64,000 nucleotides of DNA, from contig JAZNGW010000022.1 in assembly GCA_045576655.1 (NCBI GenBank), forward strand, positions 259,856 through 323,855, read 5' to 3'. Source of the DNA: RGIG8745 sp045576655 (GTDB lineage Bacteria > Bacteroidota > Bacteroidia > Bacteroidales > Bacteroidaceae). Positions 24,371 through 33,153 of the stretch are shown here, piece by piece; position 1 is the first letter of the stretch; each line of letters begins with the position of its first letter. The notes beneath the pieces are model-generated. The model worked only from the letters and a program-made list of their open reading frames with translations, searched no databases and was not told the DNA's origin. The translations under genes and the position numbers were made by a program.

Positions 24371-25915
24371 ATGGCAGGCAATAAGCAAATAAACAATAAC
24401 GAGAAGACCTACGACCACGTTTTGAAATATACTGGTCTTTTTGGTGGTGTGCAGGGATTGACTTTGCTCATGGGGGTGGCTCGTAATAAACTTGTGGCTT
24501 TGCTTATTGGTCCTGCCGGATTGGGGTTTATAAATATGTATAACTCTGTGGCGAGCCTTATTCATAAGTCGACAAATCTTGGATTAGGCTTTAGCGCAGT
24601 GAAGCATATTTCAGAATTGTCGGAGACGGCTGACAGTAACGATTTAACCGAATATGTTAAAACGGTTAGAACGTGGTGCTTCATCACAGCATTGTTGGGC
24701 ATGACGTTGTGCTGCCTGTTGTCGCGTCAGATAAGTTATTGGAGCTTTTCTAGTTACGAATACGCTTCAGAGTTTTGCTTTTTGTCTCCTATTATCGCAA
24801 TGATGACGGTGACGACGGGTGAGATGGCAATAATGAAGGGATTGAAACAATTGAAAAAAGTTGCAATAACCTCGGCATGCGGAGCGCTTGCCACGTTGTT
24901 AGTTTGCATACCTGTCTATTCGCTGTTTGGAATGGACGGAATTGTTCTTTCTCTTCTTCTGTGTAACGCATCAGTATTGTTGGTTACCCTGTTCTTCTCT
25001 TGCCAGGCATTGCCTTGGCAAATCAATTTGCGTTCTGCAGCGGTGCTTGCGAGTGGTATTCCTATGGTGCGTCTCGGCATCGGCTATATTATAGCAGGCG
25101 TTTTTGGGCAAGGGGCGGAATACATCATAAGGACGATGATACAGGAGTATAGCGACATAGCGCACGTAGGACTTTATAACAGCGGCTATATAATGACGGT
25201 GTCATACGCTTCAATGGTGTTTGTTGCTATCGAGGCCGATTTTTTTCCTCGGCTCTCGGCGGCTTGTAAAAACGTGAAAAGTGCTAACCGTATTATCAAC
25301 CAGCAGATAGAGATATGTGTATTGCTGATTTCGCCAGTCCTTATAGGTTTTGTCATATCCATGCCTTATCTTATTCAGATTCTGTATTCTTGGGAGTTTA
25401 ACGCAGCTGTTCCGATGGCTATAAGTGCAACGATGTTTATGTTTTTTAAGGCGTTGACGTTGCCTGTTGCGTATTTGGCTCTTGCCAGAGGCGATTCCAA
25501 GATGTTCATGACGACAGAACTTGTTTATGATATATTCATAGCCTTGGCTGTGCCTTTTGCTTTCAAACATTATGGATTAATGGGTGCCGGATGGGCTGTA
25601 TCTGCCGGAGGCTTCATCTATTTCTTATTAATTCACGCATTGTACCGTTTTAAATATGGGTATGTATTCAGTTCAAGGATTTTGAGCGTTTATGTTCTTC
25701 AGTTTCTGTTGCTTTCCGTTGTTATAGCTATATTCCTTTATTTCAAAGATTATATTGCTGAGTTTTTCGGTGTGGGTGATAATGTGGTAAAGTGGACGGT
25801 AGGCGTTTCCGCATTTGCGTTGTCTGTTTATGCGTCATTTAGGGTGCTGAAACGAGAGACAACCTTCATATCGGACTTGAAAACGCGTTTTACAAATAAA
25901 AAGGAGCGGAAATGA
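24371..25915 (+). CDS. Wzx-type O-antigen/polysaccharide flippase
   Basis: 514 residues with about 12-14 membrane helices. The opening KYTGLFGGVQGLTLLMGVAR and IGPAGLGFINMYNSV are typical of the MATE/PST superfamily O-antigen translocases of Bacteroidota. Such proteins flip lipid-linked oligosaccharide units across the inner membrane. The next gene, a family 2 glycosyltransferase, overlaps by four bases (ATGA), supporting a role in surface glycan or glycolipid assembly. No wzy or sugar nucleotide genes are nearby, so the substrate is not known. Confidence 0.87.
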   Translation: MAGNKQINNNEKTYDHVLKYTGLFGGVQGLTLLMGVARNKLVALLIGPAGLGFINMYNSVASLIHKSTNLGLGFSAVKHISELSETADSNDLTEYVKTVRTWCFITALLGMTLCCLLSRQISYWSFSSYEYASEFCFLSPIIAMMTVTTGEMAIMKGLKQLKKVAITSACGALATLLVCIPVYSLFGMDGIVLSLLLCNASVLLVTLFFSCQALPWQINLRSAAVLASGIPMVRLGIGYIIAGVFGQGAEYIIRTMIQEYSDIAHVGLYNSGYIMTVSYASMVFVAIEADFFPRLSAACKNVKSANRIINQQIEICVLLISPVLIGFVISMPYLIQILYSWEFNAAVPMAISATMFMFFKALTLPVAYLALARGDSKMFMTTELVYDIFIALAVPFAFKHYGLMGAGWAVSAGGFIYFLLIHALYRFKYGYVFSSRILSVYVLQFLLLSVVIAIFLYFKDYIAEFFGVGDNVVKWTVGVSAFALSVYASFRVLKRETTFISDLKTRFTNKKERK

Positions 25916-26910
25916 GCAAAATAACAGTCCTTGTGGCTCTATATAATGCGGAAAAGTACCTGCATAAATGCCTCGATTCGCTTGTAGGACAGACCCTTCA
26001 GGATATTCAGATTGTATGCATAAATGATTGTTCTACAGATTCTTCTCGTTCTATAGTTGAGGAGTATGCCTCCAAAGATAAGCGTTTTGTCCTTATCAAT
26101 CTTGACAAAAATCAGGGTCAGGCCGTTGCGCGCAATAAGGGATTGGAAGTATCGGAAGGAGAGTATATCACGATGCTCGACAGTGACGATTGGTTTGAAC
26201 CTGATTCTCTCGAGAAAGCATACTTTGTTGCTAAGAATAGTGATGCTGATTGCGCTTTGTTCCGTTTGATGCAATACTATGATGAGGATGGACGGGTTGA
26301 GGAGTATCATAACAGAACCGATAAGGTCTGCTTTACTGGCGAGGATGCTTTCAGGCTAAGCCTTGACTGGAGTCTGCACGGACTTTACATCGTTAAAGCT
26401 GATATTCACAAGGCTTATCCTTATGATACCTCTTGCCGCCTTTATAGCGACGACAATACTACGCGCCTTCATTATCTTCATTCCAGGAAGGTCGTTCTTT
26501 CCGACGGATGCTATTGTTATCGAAAACATCCGGAGTCAATGACAAACTCTTGTTCTATTCTTCGTTTCGATTATATGGATGCCAATCTGAGCATGAAGAA
26601 TACCTTGATAGCAGAGGGACGTAATGGGGGCATTTCGAATATTGAGGAGGTTCTTGACTTCTACGAAAATCATCGCTGGCTTAATGTTGTTGGCGCTTAT
26701 TGGTATTATTGGCAACATAAAAGCAGTTTCAGCGATGAAGAGCGTTTTGAGGTAGAACGTAGAATCGCAGCCATGCTTCATACTATAGAAACGAAAAGGA
26801 TAGCACCGTCGCTTAAATATAAACTTGGGTACTATCCTTTTAGGTCTTATGAGATTTTCCGTTTTGTGGAAAACTTCTATTTTCGTCTGAGAATGCTTCT
26901 TAAGCGTTAA
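25912..26910 (+). CDS. Family 2 glycosyltransferase (GT-A)
   Basis: 332 residues. The nucleotide-sugar binding start is clear (ITVLVALYNAEKYLHKCLDS, then IVCINDCSTDSS), with the metal-binding DxD-like EYITMLDSDDWFEP at about residue 88. The C-terminal 120 residues are helical and charged with an RLRMLLKR end that may touch the membrane. It is coupled to the flippase by an ATGA overlap and ends by overlapping the convergent lipoprotein gene by four bases. Acceptor and donor are unknown. Confidence 0.87.
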   Translation: MSKITVLVALYNAEKYLHKCLDSLVGQTLQDIQIVCINDCSTDSSRSIVEEYASKDKRFVLINLDKNQGQAVARNKGLEVSEGEYITMLDSDDWFEPDSLEKAYFVAKNSDADCALFRLMQYYDEDGRVEEYHNRTDKVCFTGEDAFRLSLDWSLHGLYIVKADIHKAYPYDTSCRLYSDDNTTRLHYLHSRKVVLSDGCYCYRKHPESMTNSCSILRFDYMDANLSMKNTLIAEGRNGGISNIEEVLDFYENHRWLNVVGAYWYYWQHKSSFSDEERFEVERRIAAMLHTIETKRIAPSLKYKLGYYPFRSYEIFRFVENFYFRLRMLLKR

Positions 26911-27770
26911 TTGTATCTGTAAGTCACTACTACGTTCTTGTTAGGCACATTGTTTATCTCGGTTGTGCTTGTGTAATTGCAGTATGTGATATTACTGTTA
27001 GAACGTCTGTACATGAAATTGTACGACTCGTTCTGGGTGTTGTCTGTGCTATGTGTGATTTTAATGCTTTTCGCAAGATTTGCGGTTGCTTTGCCGAGCA
27101 TTCCTGAATAATACAGGAACTCTACACCTTCAATACCCATGGCTTTGGAGATGAGTTCTGGCATAACGCCATTGTCGTTGCTTTGGCTTTCATCGTAAGT
27201 GAGTTCGTAGGTGTAGAATTTATGGTCGGCCTCGGTAAATGGCACAAACTTGATTGTTTTGATATTCCCGTTTTCCCATACGATGTCTCCGTAAGAATAT
27301 CTTTCTTCATCGTCGGTTTTTCCGTCAAGTACGAACTTTGATTCCCATCTGATCAGTTTGTTGTCTGAATATGTGTATGTGCATGTTTCGTCACCGCAGG
27401 TCATGGACTCTAACAGACCGCTTTTTTTAACGTCAAGCTTTATCGCTTTTCCTGATGTGCTTACTATGACATTGTGTGGTTCGTAAGTCAAAGAATAATT
27501 CACAGAAGTTCCTACAGTCTGTGCTGCATCGCCACTTTGCTCAGTTCTTTTGGCTTTTGTCAGGCTTTTACTGTCGTATGTGAGTGTCCAGTCAAATGCT
27601 CTTTCAAAGACTCCTGCATACTCAATAGATGTAACTCTGCTTGCTGTTGCCACGTTTGGTGTGTGTATATATTCGGCAAGAGTAGGTTCTGGGGTGCTGT
27701 CATCACTTGAACAGGCGGTTAGTGCAACAAGAGGTAGTATTAATGTGAACTTGTAGAGTAATGATTTCAT
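26907..27770 (-). CDS. Lipoprotein, possibly DUF4595-type
   Basis: 287 residues from ATG 27770. The frame is open upstream into the tRNA-Cys gene, so the longer version is rejected. The signal peptide ends in VALTACSSDDSTPEPT, a lipobox Cys followed by acidic residues, suggesting a surface lipoprotein. The body consists of beta-rich repeats (TCTYTYSDNKLIRWESK, RYSYGDIVWENGNIKTIKF, FYTYELTYDES) resembling DUF4595 or other YD-like sheets. Role unknown. A TATATTTG -7 element lies at 27806-27799. Confidence 0.7.
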   Translation of the reverse strand: MKSLLYKFTLILPLVALTACSSDDSTPEPTLAEYIHTPNVATASRVTSIEYAGVFERAFDWTLTYDSKSLTKAKRTEQSGDAAQTVGTSVNYSLTYEPHNVIVSTSGKAIKLDVKKSGLLESMTCGDETCTYTYSDNKLIRWESKFVLDGKTDDEERYSYGDIVWENGNIKTIKFVPFTEADHKFYTYELTYDESQSNDNGVMPELISKAMGIEGVEFLYYSGMLGKATANLAKSIKITHSTDNTQNESYNFMYRRSNSNITYCNYTSTTEINNVPNKNVVVTYRYN

Positions 27771-27869
27771 GGTGTTGATTGTTTTTAAATTGTCTTTGCA
27801 AATATAGACAAATAAAAGCAAAAACGCAACTGACCTTAAAATCAATTGCGTTCTACTGATATCTTTTAG

Positions 27870-27941
27870 AGGTGCCTGGCGGATTCGAACCGCCGTGGAC
27901 GGTTTTGCAGACCGTAGACTAAGCCACTCATCCAAGGCACC
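27870..27941 (-). tRNA. tRNA-Cys (GCA)
   Basis: On the minus strand the acceptor arms are GGTGCC (27941-27936) and GGCACC (27876-27871), discriminator U at 27870. The anticodon loop CTGCAAA within CGGTCTGCAAAACCG gives anticodon GCA. The T arm GGCGGTTCGAATCCGCC is canonical. CCA is not encoded. A perfect promoter lies just upstream. Confidence 0.95.
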
Positions 27942-27958
27942 ATTTCGTTTTGCGAGTG

Positions 27959-27989
27959 CAAAGGTAGGTATTTTTGATTAACTGCCAAA
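27959..27989 (-). promoter_or_regulatory. Promoter of tRNA-Cys
   Basis: Minus strand TTTG (27989-27986), 19 bases, TACCTTTG (27966-27959). Start of transcription expected near 27952, 10 bases before the mature tRNA 5' end. Confidence 0.8.
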
Positions 27990-28047
27990 AGTTTTCCTCG
28001 CTTTTTTTGATAAAAAGCAGTCTGCGATGTTAAAATGGTCTTTTATG

Positions 28048-28079
28048 TTTGTGGACTTGCACATTATTTCATATTTTTG
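28048..28079 (+). promoter_or_regulatory. Promoter of tilS
   Basis: TTTG (28048-28051), 20 bases, TATTTTTG (28072-28079). It sits 41 bases before the tilS ATG. Confidence 0.75.
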
Positions 28080-28119
28080 CGTAAAAGAATAGGTTTAATT
28101 CCCAATAATCATTTTGAAA

Positions 28120-29481
28120 ATGGTTCATACGATAAGTCTAAAAGATAAAGTAAGCAAATTTATCGAAAATAATACGTTGTTGAAATCGGGCGACAAGGTA
28201 CTGGTTGCGCTTAGTGGTGGTGCCGATTCAGTGTTCCTTATAAAGATGCTTTGTGATCTCGGATATGAATGTGAGGCGGCTCATTGCAACTTCCATTTAA
28301 GAGGCAAGGAGAGTCAGCGTGATGAGGATTTTGTGAGAGAACTTTGCCGGAGTCTGCATGTCAGATTGCATACAAAGGATTTCAATACAGCGATTTATGC
28401 TACGGATAAGGGTATAAGTATAGAGATGGCGGCTCGTGAACTGCGCTACGCATTTTTTGAGCAGTTGGCAGAGGAATATGGGGCTCAGGCTATAGCCGTC
28501 GGGCATCATCGTGATGATAACGTAGAGACTCTTCTTCTTAATATAGTGCGTGGTACAGGTATTAGAGGAGTCAGAGGCATCCAGCCACGAAATGGAAAAA
28601 TTATCCGTCCGTTACTTTGCTTAAGTCATGAAGATATTACTTCGCATCTTGAACGTATTGGCATGGAATATGTGACTGATAGTTCTAATAAACTGGATGT
28701 TTACAGTCGCAATAAGATTCGTCTGAATGTGATGCCGATTCTTTCTACTGTCAATTTTGCTGCGTCTGAGAATATTGCGATGACTATTGACAATTTGGGC
28801 GAGGCTTGCAAAATATATGAGAATGCCGTTAAGGAGTCTATAGCAAAGTGCCTTACAGTCGTAGGCAACACTCAGGTGGTAGACATAAAGACTCTTTTGT
28901 GCGAGGTGTCTCCTCGCTCAATCCTTCATGAAATCCTTTCTCCCCTCGGTTTTACCAATGCACAGGTTTTTGATATTCTACGTGCGGCTGAAGGCGGGGA
29001 GCCTGGACGTATGTTCGGAGCCAAGCAGTGGCGTTTGCTTATCGACCGCGGGCAGATTATCATAGCCCCTCAGCCTGATGAGTCGGCCGATATAGAGTAT
29101 AAGTTCCGTTTCGCTTCCCATTCGGGATGTATGCGTTTTGACGGTTTCGGACTTATCCGCTATAACATTGTGGATAATGTGAACTTGGAGTTTAAGACCG
29201 ACAAGAACTTCGCTTATTTCGATGTTGACAAGATGCATGGACCGCTCACCATTCGCACTGTTCAGCAGGGCGACTCTTTCACTCCGTTCGGTCTTAAAGG
29301 CACCAAGTTGCTGAGCGACTTCATGACCGACATCAAGCTTAATCGTTTCGAGAAGGAGAACCAGAAGGTTATGTGCGATGCCAACCAAATTGCATGGGTT
29401 ATAGGCAAGCGGAGCAGCGACATTTTCCGAGTTGACGAAACGACTAAGAAAGTGCTTATCCTTGAGTTTGTCAGATCTTAA
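28120..29481 (+). CDS. tilS: tRNA(Ile)-lysidine synthase
   Basis: 453 residues from ATG 28120 (an in-frame TTG two codons earlier is less likely). The PP-loop ATP site is VALSGGADSVFLIKML at about residue 30, followed by CEAAHCNFHLRGKESQRDE and GHHRDDNVETLLLN, all diagnostic. The C-terminal substrate-binding domains end with GTKLLSDFMTDIKLNRFEK. The enzyme converts C34 of the tRNA-Ile CAU anticodon to lysidine, allowing AUA reading, and is essential. It is a single-gene unit with its own promoter and terminator. Confidence 0.95.
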   Translation: MVHTISLKDKVSKFIENNTLLKSGDKVLVALSGGADSVFLIKMLCDLGYECEAAHCNFHLRGKESQRDEDFVRELCRSLHVRLHTKDFNTAIYATDKGISIEMAARELRYAFFEQLAEEYGAQAIAVGHHRDDNVETLLLNIVRGTGIRGVRGIQPRNGKIIRPLLCLSHEDITSHLERIGMEYVTDSSNKLDVYSRNKIRLNVMPILSTVNFAASENIAMTIDNLGEACKIYENAVKESIAKCLTVVGNTQVVDIKTLLCEVSPRSILHEILSPLGFTNAQVFDILRAAEGGEPGRMFGAKQWRLLIDRGQIIIAPQPDESADIEYKFRFASHSGCMRFDGFGLIRYNIVDNVNLEFKTDKNFAYFDVDKMHGPLTIRTVQQGDSFTPFGLKGTKLLSDFMTDIKLNRFEKENQKVMCDANQIAWVIGKRSSDIFRVDETTKKVLILEFVRS

Positions 29482-29509
29482 AGATTCTTAGATATATGAT
29501 TATAAGCGA

Positions 29510-29538
29510 AGAGCCTCCGAGTTCAGGGGGCTCTTTTT
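29510..29538 (+). terminator. Intrinsic terminator of tilS
   Basis: AGAGCCTCC (29510-29518) pairs with GGGGGCTCT (29526-29534, one G-T pair), loop of seven, followed by TTTT. Confidence 0.85.
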
Positions 29539-29735
29539 GTTTTGTGATGTTAAGTGCTGCATAATCTCTATGCATATAATTAGCGTCTTTCCTGATTTTT
29601 ATAGAACACAAATATATTCTTGCCGTCCCTTTTGCGTGTGTGGATTCGGGAATAATAAATAGTCTTACTATACCAAATCATGCGTTTATACAGAGTTTCA
29701 TCGCATATTCTTTGCGGCAAATTTCTCTGCGTCTT

Positions 29736-29968
29736 CGGTGGAAATTTATCATCACCGCGCTAAAAACTTCGCATAACCTCGGTGAATATTTGAAAACACC
29801 GAGGAGAAAAGTATAAATAAAACTTATATTTGTAAGAATAAAACTAATATTTATATAAATAAAACTATTATTTGTACAAATATTACTTTTATTTATAGTT
29901 TTCAGTGGGGAAGTGGTAAATTTAGAGCGGGGTTGTGTTAAGTTTTCAGCGAGGTCGTGTCGAACTAT
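29736..29968. repeat. Phased repeat array C (about 11 units, 21-22 bp pitch)
   Basis: Three blocks run without interruption. Block 1 (29736-29813): four units, pitch 22, alternating GGTG and CACC so that neighbours can pair, best CCTCGGTG (29777-29784) with CACCGAGG (29797-29804). Block 2 (29812-29895): four units of exactly 21 bp at 29812, 29833, 29854 and 29875, each a 13-base A/T dyad around a central ACT (ATAAAACTTATAT type) plus an 8-base spacer. Block 3: 22-base direct units at 29903, 29925 and 29947 (CAGTGGGG, GAGCGGGG, CAGCGAGG). The array fills the region between convergent tilS and the sigma factor gene; no coding potential was seen. Confidence 0.85.
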
Positions 29969-30085
29969 TATCGTAGTGACGAAAAGGTATGTAGGGAGTA
30001 CTGGGCAGAAAGAGAGTGGGTTATGGCGGTTTTTCTGTAGGGTTTATAAAACTATATTCTTTTATGTTTAGTGTAGATTAAGAAT

Positions 30086-30120
30086 ACATCGGTTCGTCAG
30101 CATGCATGACGAACCGATGT
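30086..30120. other. Perfect 14-bp inverted repeat downstream of the sigma factor gene
   Basis: ACATCGGTTCGTCA (30086-30099) and TGACGAACCGATGT (30107-30120) are exact complements around the loop GCATGCA, itself a palindrome with one extra base. No T tract follows on either strand, so it is not a standard intrinsic terminator. It lies 60 bases beyond the stop of the minus-strand sigma factor gene and may be a 3' stabilising stem. Confidence 0.7.
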
Positions 30121-30179
30121 GGGGAAGGATATATATAGTGGAGATGAAGAAATGAGTCGTAGGCGTGGATAGGACTTTT

Positions 30180-30692
30180 CTATCTGAAGTCGCGCAGTTC
30201 TTTCTGAAGTTTCTGGCGAGTGAAGAATATGCGGCTCTTTACCGTTCCGATTGGCACTCCGAGGTGTGCGGCAATCTCCTTGTACTTAAATCCGGATATG
30301 TGCATGGCGAATGGTACTCGGTATTCTTTTGGTAGTGCATGCACGGCCTTATGTATTTCTTTGATGTCGTATGCTTCTTCGGTGCTGTCGATTGAGAAAT
30401 CCTGGCTTAAGTTTAGGTGGTACTGGTTGTCGGTCTGGTCAACGTATACTTTGTCGCGCGATGCCTTTCTGTAGTTATTTATGAATAGGTTGCGCATAAT
30501 GGTGTAGAGCCATCCCTTGAAGTTCGTGCCAACTTGAAACTTTTCCCTGTTGTCAAGAGCTTTGAGCGAGGTTTCCTGCATCAAGTCGTTGGCCTCTTCT
30601 TCGTCTGCCGTTAATCTGATTGCAAACCTGTGTAGTTCGTTTTGTGCCATCACCAGATTTTTCTCAAAGATGGAAACTGTCATTGTAGTCAT
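30180..30692 (-). CDS. ECF-type RNA polymerase sigma factor
   Basis: 170 residues. Region 2 is at residues 20-85 (RFAIRLTADEEEANDLMQET, then NFKGWLYTIMRNLFINNYRK). Region 4 is at 115-165 (HALPKEYRVPFAMHISGFKY, IAAHLGVPIGTVKSRIFFTR). It directs RNA polymerase to alternative promoters. No anti-sigma gene of the FecR or zinc-binding type lies next to it: downstream is array C and upstream a divergent dehydrogenase. Similar stand-alone ECF factors are known in Bacteroidales, so the signal cannot be guessed from context. Confidence 0.92.
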   Translation of the reverse strand: MTTMTVSIFEKNLVMAQNELHRFAIRLTADEEEANDLMQETSLKALDNREKFQVGTNFKGWLYTIMRNLFINNYRKASRDKVYVDQTDNQYHLNLSQDFSIDSTEEAYDIKEIHKAVHALPKEYRVPFAMHISGFKYKEIAAHLGVPIGTVKSRIFFTRQKLQKELRDFR

Positions 30693-30935
30693 AAGGCCGT
30701 AAATTTTAAGTTAATATTATTGTATTTATTATTTGCGTCCTTCCGAATCGCGTTGCAATTTTAAAGACTAAACAATAATGGTGAGGGTGGAAAACTGACA
30801 AAAAGGGAACCAAAAACTATCAAAAAACAGTTTTCGGGTGCTTTTTTGATAGTTATCAGGTGGTTTGGATGTGGACAGAGCGTATAATTCGGAGGTTTTT
30901 TGTAAGTTTGAATGTTGTTTAATATTATTGAAAGG

Positions 30936-31889
30936 ATGAAAATAGTTGTACTTGATGGTTATACGGTGGCTCAAACAGATTTGTCATGGGACTGCCTTAA
31001 GGATATAGCAGACGTGGATGTTTATGACCGTACAGCCCCTGATGATGTGGTTGAGCGTTGTAAGGGGGCAGAGATGGTGCTCACAAATAAGGTGGTTCTC
31101 AATGCGGAGGTGCTTAATCAGTTGCCGCGCCTTATGTATATAGGTGTGCTTGCTACTGGCTATAATGTTGTAGATCTTGAAGCTGCAAGTCGTCAAAGTA
31201 TCGTTGTTACTAACATTCCGTCTTATAGTACCCAGAGCGTGGCGCAGATGGTTTTTGCTCTTTTATTAAATGTAGTTAATAGGGTGGAGCATTATGCGGT
31301 GGCTAATCGCAACGGATGTTGGTGTAAAAGTGAGGATTTCTGTTATCTCGAACACGACTTGTTCGAGTTGGCAGGCAAACGATTCGGAATAGTTGGACTC
31401 GGCAATATCGGTATGGAAGTGGCCCGTATTGCTTCAGCTTTCGGTATGGAGGTGCTGGCTGTAACTTCTAAGAAGGGTGAATTGCCTTATGGTGTGCGAA
31501 GTGTTTCTATGGATGAATTGTTTGAGGCCTCAGATGTTGTAAGTCTTCATTGTCCGCTTACGGATGATACGCGTCATTTGGTTTGCGCCAAGCGTTTGGA
31601 AACCATGAAACCTTATGCAATAATCATCAATACAGGGCGTGGCCCGTTGGTCAATGATGCGGAACTGGCTGAAGCACTGAATCGTAAACTTATTGCGGCA
31701 TATGCGGCAGATGTGCTTACGGTTGAGCCTGCAGAGTCTGACAATCCCCTTCTTAAGGCGAGAAACTGCTATCTTACTCCGCATATAGCTTGGGCTACTC
31801 GTGAGGCACGTCAGCGCTTGATGTCTATTTGTGTGGAAAATATAAAGGCTTTCCTTGCGGGAAAGCCTGTCAATGTGGTTAATGATTGA
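30936..31889 (+). CDS. D-2-hydroxyacid dehydrogenase (NAD-dependent)
   Basis: 317 residues from ATG 30936 (AAAGG just upstream). Family marks are the NAD-binding GIVGLGNIGMEVARIASAFG at about residue 150, SLHCPLTDDTRHLV, INTGRGPLVNDAELAEAL with the catalytic Arg region, and the catalytic His in YLTPHIAWATREARQR. It belongs to the glycerate/hydroxypyruvate/phosphoglycerate dehydrogenase group; hydroxypyruvate reductase is the most likely member, but the substrate is not fixed by sequence. A TAAGTTTG -7 element is at 30903-30910. Confidence 0.88.
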   Translation: MKIVVLDGYTVAQTDLSWDCLKDIADVDVYDRTAPDDVVERCKGAEMVLTNKVVLNAEVLNQLPRLMYIGVLATGYNVVDLEAASRQSIVVTNIPSYSTQSVAQMVFALLLNVVNRVEHYAVANRNGCWCKSEDFCYLEHDLFELAGKRFGIVGLGNIGMEVARIASAFGMEVLAVTSKKGELPYGVRSVSMDELFEASDVVSLHCPLTDDTRHLVCAKRLETMKPYAIIINTGRGPLVNDAELAEALNRKLIAAYAADVLTVEPAESDNPLLKARNCYLTPHIAWATREARQRLMSICVENIKAFLAGKPVNVVND

Positions 31890-31893
31890 ATGC

Positions 31894-32475
31894 TTATTTG
31901 TTTGTCGCTGATCTCACTCTGCTAAGAGTTTCGGGCGTCATTTGCAAGTAGGAGGCGAGATAATGGAGAGGAGCACGGCGCACAAGGTCGGGGTGATCGT
32001 TAAGCGTGCGCAGGTATCTCTCCTTGGCACTTTCAAAACGCAAGGTGTCAGCTTTGTGTTGCGAAAGAATTAGTGAGTGCTCAAGGAAGGCGAACATCAG
32101 TTGGCAAAATTCGTATGACGTGCGAGTCAGTTCTTTCAGTTTGTCATACGGAATGGCGTATATCTTACTAGGTTCGAGCGTTTCTATAACTAGGCGCGAG
32201 GGCTCTCTTCGGAAGAAACTTTCTATGCACATCACAATGCCTCCCTCGTATTCAAGATGCTCCGTCACCTCCTTGCCGTTCTTCACATAGTATTGCCTTG
32301 TAAGCCCCTTCTCTATATAATAAAGGTTGTCGCACACCTCGCCTTCCTTCACAGGCATTTCGCCACGCTTGAATTTCAACGGAATCAGTATTTCCGCAAA
32401 TTTGTCAAGGGCGTCCTTGCTTAGGGTTACGTAACGGCGAGCAATTTCGCGTGCGATGTCTTTTCTCTGGTCCAT
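31894..32475 (-). CDS. Crp/Fnr family transcriptional regulator
   Basis: 193 residues. The cyclic-nucleotide-type beta barrel covers residues 20-120 (KFKRGEMPVKEGEVCDNLYY, EHLEYEGGIVMCIESFF). The C-terminal winged helix is short (RAPLHYLASYLQMTPETLSR), typical of the Bacteroidota type. The usual cAMP-binding Arg-Ser pair is not evident, so the effector is unknown. It is the last gene of a minus-strand unit after yggS (3 bases apart) and faces the dehydrogenase gene. Confidence 0.87.
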   Translation of the reverse strand: MDQRKDIAREIARRYVTLSKDALDKFAEILIPLKFKRGEMPVKEGEVCDNLYYIEKGLTRQYYVKNGKEVTEHLEYEGGIVMCIESFFRREPSRLVIETLEPSKIYAIPYDKLKELTRTSYEFCQLMFAFLEHSLILSQHKADTLRFESAKERYLRTLNDHPDLVRRAPLHYLASYLQMTPETLSRVRSATNK

Positions 32476-32478
32476 ATG

Positions 32479-33153
32479 CTATGCGTAGTTTCTCATTCCG
32501 AAGATTTTGCTTCCAACTCTGACGAGCGTACTTCCTTCTTGCATGGCAATGTGGTAGTCGTCACTCATACCCATGGATAGTTCGCAGAAATGTTCGGATT
32601 CGGGGAAGTATTTTTCTTTGATTTTGTTAAAGATTTGCTTCACCTGTTTGAATTCTTGCCTTATCAGCCCTTCGTCGTCGGTGTTTGTAGCCATGCACAT
32701 TAGTCCGTCAATGCGGATGTTGCTTAGGGCTCTGTATTCCTCGGACTCTAAAAGGCATGTCAGTTCCTCTTCGGTAAGTCCGAACTTTGTGTCTTCTTGT
32801 GCTATGTGAATTTGCAGGAGGCAGTTGATGACACGCCCGTTTTTCTTTGCGTGCTTGTCTATCTCCTTAAGCAACTTCAGTGAGTCGATCGAATGGATGA
32901 GCGAAATGAACGGAGCGATGTACTTAATTTTGTTTGTTTGCAGGTGGCCTATAAAGTGCCATTCGATGTCTTTGGGCAGCACAGACTCCTTTGCCATCAC
33001 CTCCTGAGCATGGCTTTCGCCGAATATGCGTTGTCCGGCGTCGTAGGCGGACTGCAAATCCTCTACGGGATGGTATTTGGACACGGCAACCAGCCGGACC
33101 CCTTCAGTCAGTTCGCTTCTTACGGATAAAATGTTTTTCCTGATATCATTCAT
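32479..33153 (-). CDS. YggS-family PLP homeostasis protein
   Basis: 224 residues from ATG 33153; an upstream extension of 18 residues is not family-like. Fold type III PLP barrel marks: RLVAVSKYHPVEDLQSAYDA with the PLP lysine at about residue 26, IFGESHAQEVMAKE, WHFIGHLQTNKIKYI, CLLQIHIAQEDTKFG and CELSMGMSDDYHIAMQEGST. The group (YggS/PROSC/PLPBP) buffers free pyridoxal phosphate and lacks a known catalytic reaction. It overlaps the DUF4494 gene upstream by eight bases. Confidence 0.93.
   Translation of the reverse strand: MNDIRKNILSVRSELTEGVRLVAVSKYHPVEDLQSAYDAGQRIFGESHAQEVMAKESVLPKDIEWHFIGHLQTNKIKYIAPFISLIHSIDSLKLLKEIDKHAKKNGRVINCLLQIHIAQEDTKFGLTEEELTCLLESEEYRALSNIRIDGLMCMATNTDDEGLIRQEFKQVKQIFNKIKEKYFPESEHFCELSMGMSDDYHIAMQEGSTLVRVGSKIFGMRNYA

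Noticed and set aside
27771..27935. Longer start for the lipoprotein gene at 26907-27770
   Set aside because: The extension reads through the tRNA-Cys gene; the signal peptide begins at 27770.
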